A DNA stretch of 40,162 bases from an uncultured bacterium. Lineage in GTDB: Bacteria > Bacillota > Clostridia > Christensenellales > QALW01. The translations under genes and the position numbers were made by a program. Of the stretch, positions 1 through 8,621 are shown in pieces. Position 1 is the first letter of the stretch. Every line of letters begins with the position of its first letter. The stretch is from NCBI GenBank assembly GCA_905214315.1, contig CAJMLN010000018.1, positions 1 to 40,162 on the forward strand, in the 5' to 3' direction. Below the pieces are notes generated by a model. It had not been told where the DNA came from. It was given only the letters and a program-made list of their open reading frames with translations, and did no database searches.

Positions 1-15
1 AGCGCATTTTGCGCT
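1..15. repeat. Short inverted repeat at the window edge
   Basis: AGCGC and GCGCT arms enclose a five-base loop, followed on the plus strand by a T-rich stretch to about position 34. This could be the terminator of a plus-strand gene left of the window. On the minus strand it lies beyond the nnr stop and has no clear T-tract. Too close to the edge to judge. Confidence 0.35.
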
Positions 16-51
16 TTCGCCTTTTATTTTAGGAAAGATAAAAAGAACATA

Positions 52-1524
52 TTATACCGGAAAGAGCTGGTTTGTTCCGGAACGCAAAACAGAAAACGCC
101 TCAAAAATATTTTCCGAAATATCCGAAGCGATAACGGAGTATACCCCCTTTTTTTTCTGCGCGGCGCGTCCGGCCGTACCGTGCAGGAAAGATGCCAGCA
201 GAGCGGCATTTTGCAGGTTCCCTTTGCAGAGCAGCACAGCGCCCGCCGTTATGCCGGCAAGGACGTCACCGCTGCCGGCGGTAGCCATGGCAGGGCAGCC
301 CCATTGGGAAATCAAGCTGTTTGTGCTGCTGCATACAATATTATAGTTGCTTTTTAAGAGTACCGTCGCGCCCGTCTGCCGCGCAAATTCTGATGTGCAG
401 CCGATGGGATCCTGCTGCAGAAACGTCATATCCGTGCGGAACAGTCTGGCGGCCTCGCCCATATGTGGAGTGATGATAATCGGGCAGCGGGCGCTTTGCA
501 GAAGAGCGGCGGTGCAGAAATAAAGGCCGTCGGCGTCAAGCACCAAGGGGACGGTGCTGTAGTGCAGTACCGTCTCCAACAGCGCGGCGTTTTCCCGGCT
601 TCGGCCGATGCCGGGGCCCAGCAGCAGTACGTCTTTTCCCTCCATAAATGTCCGCAGGATCCGTTCATCGGTCATGTTCGCTGCCGCTACCATAATTTCG
701 GGATGTCTGCCGCTGTAATAGGCGGCGCAGTCCTCTGGCACCAGCATACTGACTTTTCCCGCACCGCACCGCAGGGCGGAAATAGCGGATAGCTCGCCTG
801 CACCTTCCATTCCCCGGCTACCGGCAAGGATGCCCGCGTGACCGTTTGTGCCCTTATGGGCCGTGCTTTTTACCGGCGGCATAAGGGCAGCAATATCCGT
901 AATTTCAGGCTCCGCCACGGCAAACTGCTGCGGTGCGATTCCGATATCGGCAACGGTAATCCTGCCGCATACCTCCGCGCCTTCTCCTAAAAAATGTCCT
1001 GTCTTTTTGCAGCCGAAAGTTACGGTTCTGTCCGCTTTGACGCAGAAATCGGTCAACCCGTTGTCACAGGAGAGACCGGAGGGAACATCCACGGCAATGA
1101 CCGCGGCCTGTCTGCCGTATTCATTGATTTCTTTTGCGGCTGCCAGCTCGGGGCCGGAAAGCGCGCCGTGAAAGCCGATGCCGAAAAGGGCGTCTATTAC
1201 GCAGTCATAATTTCCTGCCGGGGCGGCGAGGATCAGCGGCTTGATTTTTTCGTAATAAAAAGCCGCGTGCGGGCTTAGCCTTTCCGGGTTGCCCAGTACG
1301 ACTACATCGGTTGCAATGCCGGCCTGATGCAGCAGATTGGCACAGACAAACCCGTCGCCGCCGTTATTGGAGCAGCGGGCGTAAACCAGAACATGATGAA
1401 AGCGCTTCGCCTCCTCAAACACGGCCCGGCCGGCCCGGGCCATAGCCTCCTGCGGGGAAAGCCCCGCGCGGAACGCGTCCTCTTCGGCGCGCTGCATTTC
1501 TTTTGCAGTTAAAACCGGTCTCAT
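52..1524 (-). CDS. nnr: Bifunctional NAD(P)H-hydrate epimerase / ADP-dependent NAD(P)H-hydrate dehydratase
   Basis: A 490-residue metabolite-repair enzyme that restores NAD(P)H damaged by hydration. The N-terminal YjeF_N-type half (about residues 5-205) carries the NNGGDGF motif expected of the epimerase. The C-terminal ribokinase-like half (about 215-480) ends with the GSGDVLAG motif typical of the ADP-dependent dehydratase. The reading frame extends 20 codons further upstream, but the start at 1524 is preferred because it follows a full AGGAGG site and gives the family-typical MRPVLTAKEM start. The stop of recX lies 11 bases upstream and the ribosome site directly follows it, so the two genes are one transcript. 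Family assignment is firm; activity is inferred from the family. Confidence 0.95.
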   Translation of the reverse strand: MRPVLTAKEMQRAEEDAFRAGLSPQEAMARAGRAVFEEAKRFHHVLVYARCSNNGGDGFVCANLLHQAGIATDVVVLGNPERLSPHAAFYYEKIKPLILAAPAGNYDCVIDALFGIGFHGALSGPELAAAKEINEYGRQAAVIAVDVPSGLSCDNGLTDFCVKADRTVTFGCKKTGHFLGEGAEVCGRITVADIGIAPQQFAVAEPEITDIAALMPPVKSTAHKGTNGHAGILAGSRGMEGAGELSAISALRCGAGKVSMLVPEDCAAYYSGRHPEIMVAAANMTDERILRTFMEGKDVLLLGPGIGRSRENAALLETVLHYSTVPLVLDADGLYFCTAALLQSARCPIIITPHMGEAARLFRTDMTFLQQDPIGCTSEFARQTGATVLLKSNYNIVCSSTNSLISQWGCPAMATAGSGDVLAGITAGAVLLCKGNLQNAALLASFLHGTAGRAAQKKKGVYSVIASDISENIFEAFSVLRSGTNQLFPV

Positions 1525-1535
1525 TTTTTTCCTCC

Positions 1536-2153
1536 TTAGTCTTCGTTCTCGGCGTGCAGGGCCTGGGATATGGTATCCCAGCAAAACCCCCGGCGGGCTA
1601 AAAAATCGCCGAGCTTCCGGCGGCGTACGTTTTCCTCCAGTGCGGCAAATTTGGGCGCCTGCTTAGCCAGCAGTGCCTTTGCGGCGGCCAGCTCCGCGTC
1701 CGCATCCAGTGCCTGCAGCGCCTCCTGTATCGTCTCGCAGGAGATTCCTTTTTTTTTTAATTTGTATTCAATGGCCCGCCGCCCTAAGCTCTTGCTGCCG
1801 GCAACAAAATTTTCGGCCAGCGCGGCATCGTCAAGGTATCCTAATTCTTTTATTCGTCCAATTGCCTGTTCAATGATATCCGGCGGAAAGTCTTTCTTTG
1901 CTAAAAAATCCCGCATTTGCTTTTCGGATTTTTCGCTGTGGGAAAGATGCGTAAAAGCGGCGGAAAGAGCCTGTTTATAGGCGTCTTCGTGCATCATTTC
2001 CTGCAGTGCTGTGTTTTCCAGCTGCGTTCCGGGCGCCAGACGGTACAGCACGGCCAGCTCGTCAGACAGAGAAAAAGCATATTCACCGTCTACAAATACA
2101 CTGACGCGGCTATTGTTATGTTTCTGCCGTTCAAGCTTTGTAATTTCAGGCAT
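1536..2153 (-). CDS. recX: RecX-family regulator of RecA
   Basis: A 205-residue protein of the RecX family, which binds RecA filaments and limits their recombinase activity. The sequence has the usual three-helix repeats: an S-EKQMRDFL-KK motif near residue 95, followed by IKELGYLDDAALAENF near 123 and a GRRAIEYKLKKKGI stretch near 148. The N-terminal part (about 1-60) is the small beta-rich region with VFVDGEYAF that is common in Firmicute RecX proteins. The length is normal. It is the first gene of a two-gene minus-strand transcript with nnr and has its own strong promoter at 2174-2202. Unlike in many bacteria, recA is not adjacent. Confidence 0.9.
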   Translation of the reverse strand: MPEITKLERQKHNNSRVSVFVDGEYAFSLSDELAVLYRLAPGTQLENTALQEMMHEDAYKQALSAAFTHLSHSEKSEKQMRDFLAKKDFPPDIIEQAIGRIKELGYLDDAALAENFVAGSKSLGRRAIEYKLKKKGISCETIQEALQALDADAELAAAKALLAKQAPKFAALEENVRRRKLGDFLARRGFCWDTISQALHAENED

Positions 2154-2173
2154 TAAGAATTCACCTCACCGTG

Positions 2174-2202
2174 ATTATACTCCGTTTTAAGAAGAATTAC
2201 AA
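2174..2202 (-). promoter_or_regulatory. Sigma-A-type promoter of recX-nnr
   Basis: Read on the minus strand: TTGTAA (2202-2197), a 17-base spacer, then TATAAT (2179-2174), about 20 bases upstream of the recX start. It is divergent from the lipid-kinase promoter. Confidence 0.75.
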
Positions 2203-2222
2203 CAAATTTTAATCAATGTCTG

Positions 2223-2252
2223 TTGACGAAACAATATATTCTTTGATAAAAT
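2223..2252 (+). promoter_or_regulatory. Probable promoter of the lipid kinase gene
   Basis: TTGACG at 2223-2228 and TAAAAT at 2247-2252 with an 18-base spacer, about 30 bases before the start codon. The spacing is one base longer than ideal. Confidence 0.55.
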
Positions 2253-2281
2253 ATTTTAATAATCGATAGGAATTTATAGAT

Positions 2282-3154
2282 ATGATATATTTTATTGTCA
2301 ACCGGCTTTCCGGGAAAGGAAAAGGCGCCGTGGTTGCCGAGCGCATCGTACTTTATTTGCGGGAGAAAAAAGTTGCCTATCAAATGGTGACCACCGAATA
2401 TAAGGCGCACGCCGTAGAGCTTGCGGCGCGGCTGTGCGCTGAAAAGGATTGTACCGCCTTAGTGGCTGTAGGCGGCGACGGAACGTTTTCTGAGGTTTTA
2501 AACGGCATGGATCTCCGGATTCCGCTGGGCTTGATTCCCTCCGGTACGGGCAACGATTTTATCCGCAGTGTGTCCGGCGGAAAGACGTTGGAGGAGCAGC
2601 TGGACGCGGTGATTCAGAACCGCATACGGCCGGTGGATTTTATTCAGGTGAACGGCCGCCGGAGCATCAATATCGCGGGCACTGGCTTTGATGTGGATAT
2701 TCTGCTGCGTCAGGCAAGGCTCCGGCGGTATTTCAGCGGTTCCTTCAGTTATTTTGCGGCCCTGTTCATTACGGTTTTTACAATGAAATTCCGCAGATTT
2801 CAGGTTGAAATCGACGGAGAGGAGCGTATGGATACCCCCGGGCTGCTGCTGTGCGCGGCCAACGGAAAATATTTCGGGGGCGGTCTGCCCATCTCGCTTG
2901 CTTCTGAAATCAACGACGGCATGATGGAGCTGGTGCTTGTAAAAAAGATGCCCCGCGTTATGATTCCGTATATGCTGGTGCAGTTTTTGCGGGGAAAGCT
3001 TTTAAAAATAAAAAAATATGTGGAATTCCGCCGCTGCAGAAGCATTGCCTGCAGTGTGGAACCGCGGGTGGATATTCAGCTTGACGGCGAGCTCTTTGAT
3101 ATGCCGCGCTTTACCTGCACCCTGTGCGCCGGCGGGCTGAAGCTTCTTTTATAA
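2282..3154 (+). CDS. Diacylglycerol kinase / YegS-type lipid kinase
   Basis: A 290-residue cytoplasmic or membrane-associated kinase of the DagK_cat/LCB5 superfamily. The N-terminal catalytic domain carries the nucleotide-binding VGGDGTFSEVLNG motif near residue 60 and the IPSGTGNDF motif near 85, both diagnostic. The C-terminal beta-rich domain has the FGGGLPISLAS and LDGE motifs (about 198-205 and 270). In Firmicutes such enzymes recycle diacylglycerol from lipoteichoic-acid synthesis to phosphatidic acid, but the family also contains kinases for other lipids, so the substrate is not fixed. It is monocistronic, with its own promoter and an intrinsic terminator right after it. Confidence 0.9.
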   Translation: MIYFIVNRLSGKGKGAVVAERIVLYLREKKVAYQMVTTEYKAHAVELAARLCAEKDCTALVAVGGDGTFSEVLNGMDLRIPLGLIPSGTGNDFIRSVSGGKTLEEQLDAVIQNRIRPVDFIQVNGRRSINIAGTGFDVDILLRQARLRRYFSGSFSYFAALFITVFTMKFRRFQVEIDGEERMDTPGLLLCAANGKYFGGGLPISLASEINDGMMELVLVKKMPRVMIPYMLVQFLRGKLLKIKKYVEFRRCRSIACSVEPRVDIQLDGELFDMPRFTCTLCAGGLKLLL

Positions 3155-3177
3155 AAAACGGATACCTCCATGTTTAC

Positions 3178-3204
3178 GGCCGCCTTTCTGCGGCCTTTTC
3201 TTTT
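3178..3204 (+). terminator. Intrinsic terminator after the lipid kinase
   Basis: GGCCGC and GCGGCC arms with a six-base loop, followed by TTTTCTTTT. Confidence 0.85.
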
Positions 3205-3231
3205 AAAAGAAAGAGGCTTTGCAGGTTTCGG

Positions 3232-3260
3232 TTGCAAAACAGCGGGTTTTCCTTTATAAT
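3232..3260 (+). promoter_or_regulatory. Strong promoter of the class II aldolase gene
   Basis: TTGCAA at 3232-3237, a 17-base spacer and TATAAT at 3255-3260. It lies inside the upstream extension of the reading frame, which supports the downstream start at 3297. Confidence 0.85.
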
Positions 3261-3296
3261 AGATACGAAAATAATTTTTACGGAGGAATATGCGAT

Positions 3297-4160
3297 ATGT
3301 TGGTTTCTGCTAAGGACATGCTGAATAAGGCAAAGGCGGGAAAGTACGCCGTAGGGCAGTTTAATATCAATAATCTGGAATGGACAAAGGCCGTGCTGCT
3401 GACGGCAAACGAGTGCGCCTCACCCGTTATTTTAGGCGTTTCGGAGGGCGCCGGCAAGTATATGTGCGGCTACAATACCATTGTAGGCATGGTGAACGGA
3501 ATGCTGGAAACGCTGAAAATTACGGTTCCCGTGGCGCTGCATTTGGACCATGGCAGCTATGACGGCGCGTATCAGGCGATGAACGCGGGCTTTTCCTCGG
3601 TAATGTTCGATGGCTCCCATTACGCTATTGAGGAGAATATTGAAAGAACCAGGCAGATCATTGCGGACGCTTCGGTCAGGGGAATTTCGGTAGAAGCCGA
3701 GGTAGGCGCTATCGGGGGCGAAGAGGACGGCGTTATCGGCGGCGGCGAGGTGGCCGATCCGGCGGAATGTAAGCTGATTGCTGACTTGGGCGTAACCATG
3801 CTGGCGGCAGGCATCGGCAATATTCACGGCAAGTATCCGGCAAACTGGCAGGGACTGCGCTTTGATACGCTGGAGAAGATTCAGGCCCTTACCGGGCAGA
3901 TGCCCCTGGTACTGCACGGCGGCACCGGAATTCCTGCGGATATGATTCAGAAAGCGATTTCGCTGGGCGTTTCCAAAATCAACGTCAATACCGAGTGTCA
4001 GCTGGCTTTTGCGGCGGCTACCAGGGAATATATTGAGGCCGGCAGGGATTTGGAGGGCAAGGGCTTTGACCCCAGAAAACTGCTCGCTCCCGGCTTTGAG
4101 GCGATCAAGGCTACGGTAAAGGAAAAAATGGAGCTTTTCGGTTCGGTCAACCGGGCATAA
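3297..4160 (+). CDS. fba: Class II fructose-bisphosphate aldolase
   Basis: A 287-residue zinc-dependent aldolase that cleaves fructose 1,6-bisphosphate to dihydroxyacetone phosphate and glyceraldehyde 3-phosphate in glycolysis. The zinc-site histidines are visible in LHLDHGSYD (about residue 83), IGNIHGKY (about 178) and VLHGGTGIP (about 206). The catalytic-loop region and NVNTE near 230 are also present. The start at 3297 is chosen because it follows a CGGAGGA site and lies downstream of the promoter; the longer frame from 3219 would begin upstream of the -35 box. It is a single-gene unit with strong promoter and terminator, as expected of the housekeeping aldolase. A second, more divergent class II aldolase lies at 19115-19942. 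Confidence 0.93.
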   Translation: MLVSAKDMLNKAKAGKYAVGQFNINNLEWTKAVLLTANECASPVILGVSEGAGKYMCGYNTIVGMVNGMLETLKITVPVALHLDHGSYDGAYQAMNAGFSSVMFDGSHYAIEENIERTRQIIADASVRGISVEAEVGAIGGEEDGVIGGGEVADPAECKLIADLGVTMLAAGIGNIHGKYPANWQGLRFDTLEKIQALTGQMPLVLHGGTGIPADMIQKAISLGVSKINVNTECQLAFAAATREYIEAGRDLEGKGFDPRKLLAPGFEAIKATVKEKMELFGSVNRA

Positions 4161-4178
4161 CACCTTAAAAGAAGGCAA

Positions 4179-4240
4179 AGCCTTTGCAGAGCCGCGGCAG
4201 GAATGCCGCAAGGTTCTGCAGGGGCTTTTTTTGTTTTTTT
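4179..4240 (+). terminator. Intrinsic terminator after fba
   Basis: A long imperfect hairpin with AGCC/GGCT, GCAGA/TCTGC and CGGCA/TGCCG pairs, followed by two T-runs. Confidence 0.85.
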
Positions 4241-4308
4241 AAAGAGTAAGTTCTGCTTTTTAAAACGGCCGCGGGCCGCTTCCTTTTTTGTATAAAGATT
4301 CTTTTTCT

Positions 4309-4339
4309 GCAAATAATTTGATAGCACCGCTACATATTT
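4309..4339 (+). promoter_or_regulatory. Possible forespore-type promoter of sigG (weak)
   Basis: GCAAA at 4309-4313 and CATATTT at 4333-4339 loosely resemble the GYATR / CAT-A-TA boxes known for SigG promoters. The spacer of 19 bases is long. No good sigma-A promoter is seen directly before the gene. This is a suggestion only. Confidence 0.2.
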
Positions 4340-4354
4340 GTTGAGGAGGATCTT

Positions 4355-5131
4355 ATGCAGACCTACAGTAAGGTGAAAATATGCGGTGTGGATACGTCAA
4401 AGCTTCCGCGGCTGAAAAATGCTGAGATGAATGAATTGATTCAGCAGATCAAAGCCGGCAGCAGCGAGGCGGAGGAAAAATTTATTTACGCAAATCTGCG
4501 GTTGGTGCTTTCTGTAGTACAGCGCTTTGCCGGACGGGGGGAAACGCCGGATGATCTGTTTCAGGTGGGCTGCATTGGATTGATTAAGGCCGTAAAGAAT
4601 TTTGATACGGGTCATAATGTGCGTTTTTCTACCTATGCCGTGCCGATGATTATTGGGGAGATCCGCCGCTTTCTGCGGGATAACAACTGCATCCGGGTCA
4701 GCCGTTCGGTACGGGATTTGGCGTATAAGGCCATGCAAATGCGGGAAGCGCTCTCTTCTGCCGGCGGTAGGGAAGTTACCAACGCGGAGATTGCAAAGGC
4801 GCTGAATGTCAGCGTGTCGGAGGTTGATAATGCTTTGGAGGCGGTGGTGGATCCGGTATCTATTTTTGAGCCGGTATTCCGCGACGGAAACGATGCGGTT
4901 TTTGTGGTGGATCAGATCAGCGACGCCTCGCAGAGCGATGTAAAATGGACGGAGCATCTTGCCCTGCGGCAGGCGTTGACAAAACTGGACAAAAGGGAAT
5001 ATAATATAATCAACATGCGTTACTTTGCAGGAAAAACGCAAATGGAGATAGCCGAAGAAATAGGGATATCCCAGGCACAGGTGTCCCGGTTGGAGAAAAG
5101 TGCGCTGGAACGTATGAAAAAGTTTATGTAA
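4355..5131 (+). CDS. sigG: Sporulation sigma factor SigG (late forespore)
   Basis: A 258-residue sigma-70 family factor of the SigF/SigG type. The N-terminus KVKICGVDTSKLP is the SigG signature that contacts anti-sigma factors. Region 2 (about 40-110) has the near-invariant DDLFQVGCIGL and RFSTYAVPMIIGEI stretches. Region 3 follows with REVTNAEIAKAL, and region 4 has the helix-turn-helix TQMEIAEEIGISQAQVSRLEKSAL near the end. SigG directs forespore genes after engulfment, so this strongly implies an endospore former. In Bacillus sigG sits next to spoIIGA-sigE; here it lies between fba and pgsA, with neither neighbour present. Start follows TTGAGGAGG. pgsA begins 17 bases downstream and is likely co-transcribed. 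Confidence 0.93.
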   Translation: MQTYSKVKICGVDTSKLPRLKNAEMNELIQQIKAGSSEAEEKFIYANLRLVLSVVQRFAGRGETPDDLFQVGCIGLIKAVKNFDTGHNVRFSTYAVPMIIGEIRRFLRDNNCIRVSRSVRDLAYKAMQMREALSSAGGREVTNAEIAKALNVSVSEVDNALEAVVDPVSIFEPVFRDGNDAVFVVDQISDASQSDVKWTEHLALRQALTKLDKREYNIINMRYFAGKTQMEIAEEIGISQAQVSRLEKSALERMKKFM

Positions 5132-5148
5132 AGGACGAGCTGAAAAAA

Positions 5149-5685
5149 ATGAAAGCAATCCCCAATATCCTTTCCTTTGCCCGGCTGGCGTTGTGTCCGG
5201 TATTTGTATGGGCGTTCTTTAAGCGCTCGCCGGTAGTGGCGTTTGCCATTTTTGCCTTTGCTTCGATGCTGGATGTAGTGGACGGATTTATTGCCCGCCG
5301 TTTTAACGCCATTACTACACTGGGAAAGATATTGGATCCGCTGGCGGATAAAATATTGCAGCTCAGCGCGGTGGTATGCTTTACGGTAAAAGGAATACTG
5401 CCCCTGTTTGTAGTTATTATTATGGGGCTGAAGGAGCTGCTGATGCTCATCGGCGGCGGGGTGATTTCAAAAAAGCGCAAGAATATGGTATACTCCAATA
5501 AATTCGGCAAAATTGCCTCGTTTTTTACCTCTGCCAGCCTGGGGCTGATGTTTTTTGTGGATAATTACTTAAGCTTTGCTGCTCCTGTAATTTATGGAGT
5601 ACTGTATACCTCGGTAGCCGTAAGTATTCTTTCCTTGGCGCAGTATGCCTATTTAACGATATTTGCACATCAAAAAAACGAATAG
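5149..5685 (+). CDS. pgsA: CDP-diacylglycerol-glycerol-3-phosphate 3-phosphatidyltransferase
   Basis: A 178-residue integral membrane enzyme of the CDP-alcohol phosphatidyltransferase family, which makes phosphatidylglycerol phosphate. The family motif DG-(x)2-AR-(x)8-G-(x)3-D-(x)3-D is present as DVVDGFIARRFNAITTLG followed by KILDPLADK (about residues 42-70). Several hydrophobic segments follow (near 75-100, 120-140 and 150-170). The N-terminus MKAIPNILSFARL is typical of PgsA. It follows sigG by 17 bases, with an AAAGGA site inside that gap. Confidence 0.92.
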   Translation: MKAIPNILSFARLALCPVFVWAFFKRSPVVAFAIFAFASMLDVVDGFIARRFNAITTLGKILDPLADKILQLSAVVCFTVKGILPLFVVIIMGLKELLMLIGGGVISKKRKNMVYSNKFGKIASFFTSASLGLMFFVDNYLSFAAPVIYGVLYTSVAVSILSLAQYAYLTIFAHQKNE

Positions 5686-5688
5686 GGG

Positions 5689-5717
5689 TTGCATAAAAAA
5701 TAAAATTGGTATATAAT
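5689..5717 (+). promoter_or_regulatory. Promoter of the valS T-box leader
   Basis: TTGCAT at 5689-5694, a 17-base spacer and TATAAT at 5712-5717. Transcription would start near 5724, so the leader is about 260 bases long. Confidence 0.8.
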
Positions 5718-5723
5718 GAATAA

Positions 5724-5958
5724 AATCATGCATAATGAAAAAGAGGAGTAAAAGCAGCGCTTTCCTATCAGAGAGCACCCCATAGGCTGAAAGGGGGGCA
5801 GGCAGGCGGCTTTGAAGTAGCTTTGGAATGCCCCGGGTGAACAGATAAGTAGTTCGGGCGGCTGGCAGCCGTTATTCTGCTTTTGAGCGCCGTTATAGGA
5901 AAAAAGGTGGTACCGCGCAAACAGTTGCGTCCTTTTGTGAAAGGGCGCTTATTTTTTT
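5724..5958 (+). ncRNA. T-box leader controlling valS
   Basis: A tRNA-sensing leader directly upstream of valyl-tRNA synthetase. The invariant T-box sequence GGTGGTACCGCG is at 5906-5917, where uncharged tRNA pairs and forms the antiterminator. The AGAGAG motif of stem I is at 5770-5775, with the GGCTGAAAGG apical loop near 5784-5794. The terminator follows at 5927-5958. Candidate valine specifiers are GTG at 5837-5839 and GTA at 5816-5818; I could not fix the stem I fold well enough to choose. Low charged tRNA-Val should allow read-through into valS. Confidence 0.92.
5927..5958 (+). terminator. Regulated terminator of the valS T-box
   Basis: GCGTCCTTT and AAAGGGCGC arms (with one G-T pair) followed by seven T residues. 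The 5' side competes with the T-box antiterminator. Confidence 0.85.
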
Positions 5959-5984
5959 GATTTTTAATGAAGGAGTTTGTAAAA

Positions 5985-8621
5985 ATGAAAGAGATCGCAA
6001 AACAGTATGATCCTTCAACGGTTGAGGAACGGCTGTACCGGCAGTGGATGGAAAAGGGATATTTCCATACCGAGGTGGACAGGAGCAAAAAACCCTTTAC
6101 CATTGTAATGCCGCCGCCGAACATCACCGGCCAGCTGCATATGGGCCACGCGCTGGATAATATGATGCAGGACGCAGTCATCCGCTTTAAGCGCATGCAG
6201 GGCTACGCCGCGCTTTGGGTGCCCGGCACAGACCACGCCAGCATCGCTACCGAAGTAAAAATCGTGGACGCACTGGCCGCCGAGGGCTTAAAAAAAGAAG
6301 ATTTAGGCCGGGAAAAGTTTTTGGAACGCGCCTGGGAATGGAAGAAGCAGTACGGCGGCAGAATCGTACAGCAGCTGAAAAAGCTGGGCTCCTCCTGTGA
6401 CTGGCAGCGGGAGCGCTTTACGATGGACGAGGGCTGCTCCAGGGCTGTTACCGAGGTGTTTATCCGGCTTTATAACAAAGGCCTGATTTATCACGGCAGC
6501 CGCATTATCAACTGGTGCCCCGAGTGCCGCACTGCGCTTTCCGACGCGGAGGTAGAATACGAGGAACAGGCCTCGCATCTTTGGCATATGCGCTATTATA
6601 CGCCCGACGGCAGTCAATACATAACCGTTGCCACTACGCGCCCGGAGACCTATATGGGCGATACGGCCGTGGCCGTACACCCCGAGGACGAGCGGTATAA
6701 AGATTTAATTGGCAAAACGGTGGTGCTGCCGCTGATGAACCGGGAAATTCCGATTGTGGCCGACGAGTACGTGGAACGGGATTTCGGCAGCGGCGCGGTA
6801 AAGATTACCCCCGCCCATGACCCGAACGACTTTGAAGTAAGCCTGCGGCACAATCTGCCGGTGATCCGCGTAATGGAGGATGACGGCACCATCAACGAGC
6901 AGGGCGGCATTTTTGCCGGTTTAAAGCGCGAGGAAGCGCGCAAGGCGGTGGTTCAGGCGCTGACCGAGTGCGGCTGTTTGATAAAAACCGAGGATTATAC
7001 CCACAACGTGGGTACCTGCTATCGCTGCCACAGCGCGGTGGAACCGATGATCTCCAAGCAGTGGTTTGTAAAGATGGAATCGCTGGCCGCTCCGGCGCTT
7101 GCGGCCGTTAAAAGGGGCGATACGGAGTTTATTCCCGAGCGCTTCAGCAAAATTTATTATAACTGGCTGGAGAATATCCGCGATTGGTGCATTTCTCGTC
7201 AGCTTTGGTGGGGACACCGCATACCGGCCTATTACTGCGACGCCTGCGGCCACACCGTCGTGGCGGAAAAAACACCGGAAAAATGCCCCCAGTGCGGCCA
7301 TGCGCATTTCCATCAGGACGAGGATGTGCTGGATACCTGGTTTTCTTCGGCCCTGTGGCCGTTTTCAACCTTGGGCTGGCCGGAAAAAACGCCGGAGCTG
7401 GATTTCTTCTACCCCACCAGCGCGCTGGTTACCGGGTATGATATCATCTTTTTCTGGGTAGCCAGAATGATATTCTCGGGTCTGGAGCAGATGGGGCAGG
7501 TTCCCTTTAAAACGGTGCTGATTCACGGCATTGTGCGGGATTCCCAGGGCAGAAAAATGAGCAAGAGCCTGGGCAACGGTGTGGATCCCTTGGAGGTCAT
7601 TGAAAAATACGGCGCCGATGCGCTGCGGTTCTCCCTGGCGATGGGCAACTCCCCCGGAAACGACATGCGCTTTTACTGGGAAAAGGTGGAGGCCTACCGT
7701 AATTTTGTCAATAAAATATGGAACGCGGCGCGCTTTGTGCTGATGAATATTGAGGGCAAGAACTTAAAAGACCCGGCCGATTGCCGCCTGGAGGCCAGTG
7801 ATGAGTGGATTCTTTCCAAATACAATGAGCTGGTGCAGGGCGTAACCAGAAGCCTGGAGAGCTATGAGCTGGGCATTGCTGCGCAGAAGCTGTATGATTT
7901 TATCTGGAGCGAGTACTGCGACTGGTATATTGAACTGACCAAGCCTCGTCTGCACGGCGAGGACGCAGAAGCGATGCTCACGGCCTGCAGCGTACTGAAC
8001 TATGTCTTAGCCAATACGCTGAAGCTGCTGCATCCCCTGATGCCGTTTATTACCGAAGAACTTTGGACCTCTCTTCCCGGAACGGGGGAAAGCATTATGA
8101 TTTCCCAGTGGCCCGAAGCGCGGCAGGAATTTGCTTTTGACCGTACCGCCTTTGACGCAGTGATGGAGATTATCAAAAATATCCGCAATCTGCGCAGTGA
8201 GATGAATGTTCCGGCCAATAAAAAGACGGAAATTTATATCTATGCCCCGCAGATGCAGGAAAAAATAGCCTCTTCGGGCATATATATTGAACGGCTGGCC
8301 GGCGGCACACAGGTGACGTTTTTGACGCAGAGACCCCAAAATGCCGATGAATATGCCGCCGTGGTGTGCGGCGGAGCGGAATGCTTTATTCCTTTGGGGG
8401 AACTGGTGGATCTGGAAAAGGAGCTGGCAAGGCTTTTAAAGGAACGCGATACCACGCAGAAGGAGTTGGAGCGCGCAAACGGCAAGCTCGGCAACAAAGG
8501 ATTTGTGGAAAAGGCGCCGCAAAAGCTGATAGAGGATGAACAGGCTAAGGTGGTCAAATATGCGGAGATGCTCAAAAAGCTGGAGGAGCGCATCCGGGCG
8601 CTTTCGGAGAAAAAAGCATGA
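5985..8621 (+). CDS. valS: Valyl-tRNA synthetase
   Basis: An 878-residue class I aminoacyl-tRNA synthetase. The HIGH motif appears as LHMGH at residues about 51-55 and the KMSKS motif at 524-528. Between them lies the CP1 editing domain, with the TTRPETYMGDTAV motif. The C-terminus (about 810-878) is the ValRS coiled-coil arm, rich in Lys and Glu, with GFVEKAPQ. A zinc-ribbon-like pair of CxxC motifs (CDACGH and CPQCGH) sits near 415-435. The frame also opens at 5967, but the start at 5985 is preferred because AAGGAG at 5970-5975 serves as its ribosome site. It is controlled by the T-box in front. yqeG overlaps its stop codon by four bases. Confidence 0.97.
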   Translation: MKEIAKQYDPSTVEERLYRQWMEKGYFHTEVDRSKKPFTIVMPPPNITGQLHMGHALDNMMQDAVIRFKRMQGYAALWVPGTDHASIATEVKIVDALAAEGLKKEDLGREKFLERAWEWKKQYGGRIVQQLKKLGSSCDWQRERFTMDEGCSRAVTEVFIRLYNKGLIYHGSRIINWCPECRTALSDAEVEYEEQASHLWHMRYYTPDGSQYITVATTRPETYMGDTAVAVHPEDERYKDLIGKTVVLPLMNREIPIVADEYVERDFGSGAVKITPAHDPNDFEVSLRHNLPVIRVMEDDGTINEQGGIFAGLKREEARKAVVQALTECGCLIKTEDYTHNVGTCYRCHSAVEPMISKQWFVKMESLAAPALAAVKRGDTEFIPERFSKIYYNWLENIRDWCISRQLWWGHRIPAYYCDACGHTVVAEKTPEKCPQCGHAHFHQDEDVLDTWFSSALWPFSTLGWPEKTPELDFFYPTSALVTGYDIIFFWVARMIFSGLEQMGQVPFKTVLIHGIVRDSQGRKMSKSLGNGVDPLEVIEKYGADALRFSLAMGNSPGNDMRFYWEKVEAYRNFVNKIWNAARFVLMNIEGKNLKDPADCRLEASDEWILSKYNELVQGVTRSLESYELGIAAQKLYDFIWSEYCDWYIELTKPRLHGEDAEAMLTACSVLNYVLANTLKLLHPLMPFITEELWTSLPGTGESIMISQWPEARQEFAFDRTAFDAVMEIIKNIRNLRSEMNVPANKKTEIYIYAPQMQEKIASSGIYIERLAGGTQVTFLTQRPQNADEYAAVVCGGAECFIPLGELVDLEKELARLLKERDTTQKELERANGKLGNKGFVEKAPQKLIEDEQAKVVKYAEMLKKLEERIRALSEKKA

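Noticed and set aside
3432..4211. 259-codon open frame opposite fba
   Set aside because: Antisense shadow of a well-identified gene; no motif and no ribosome site.
4397..5158. 253-codon open frame opposite sigG
   Set aside because: Antisense shadow of sigG; no recognised motif.
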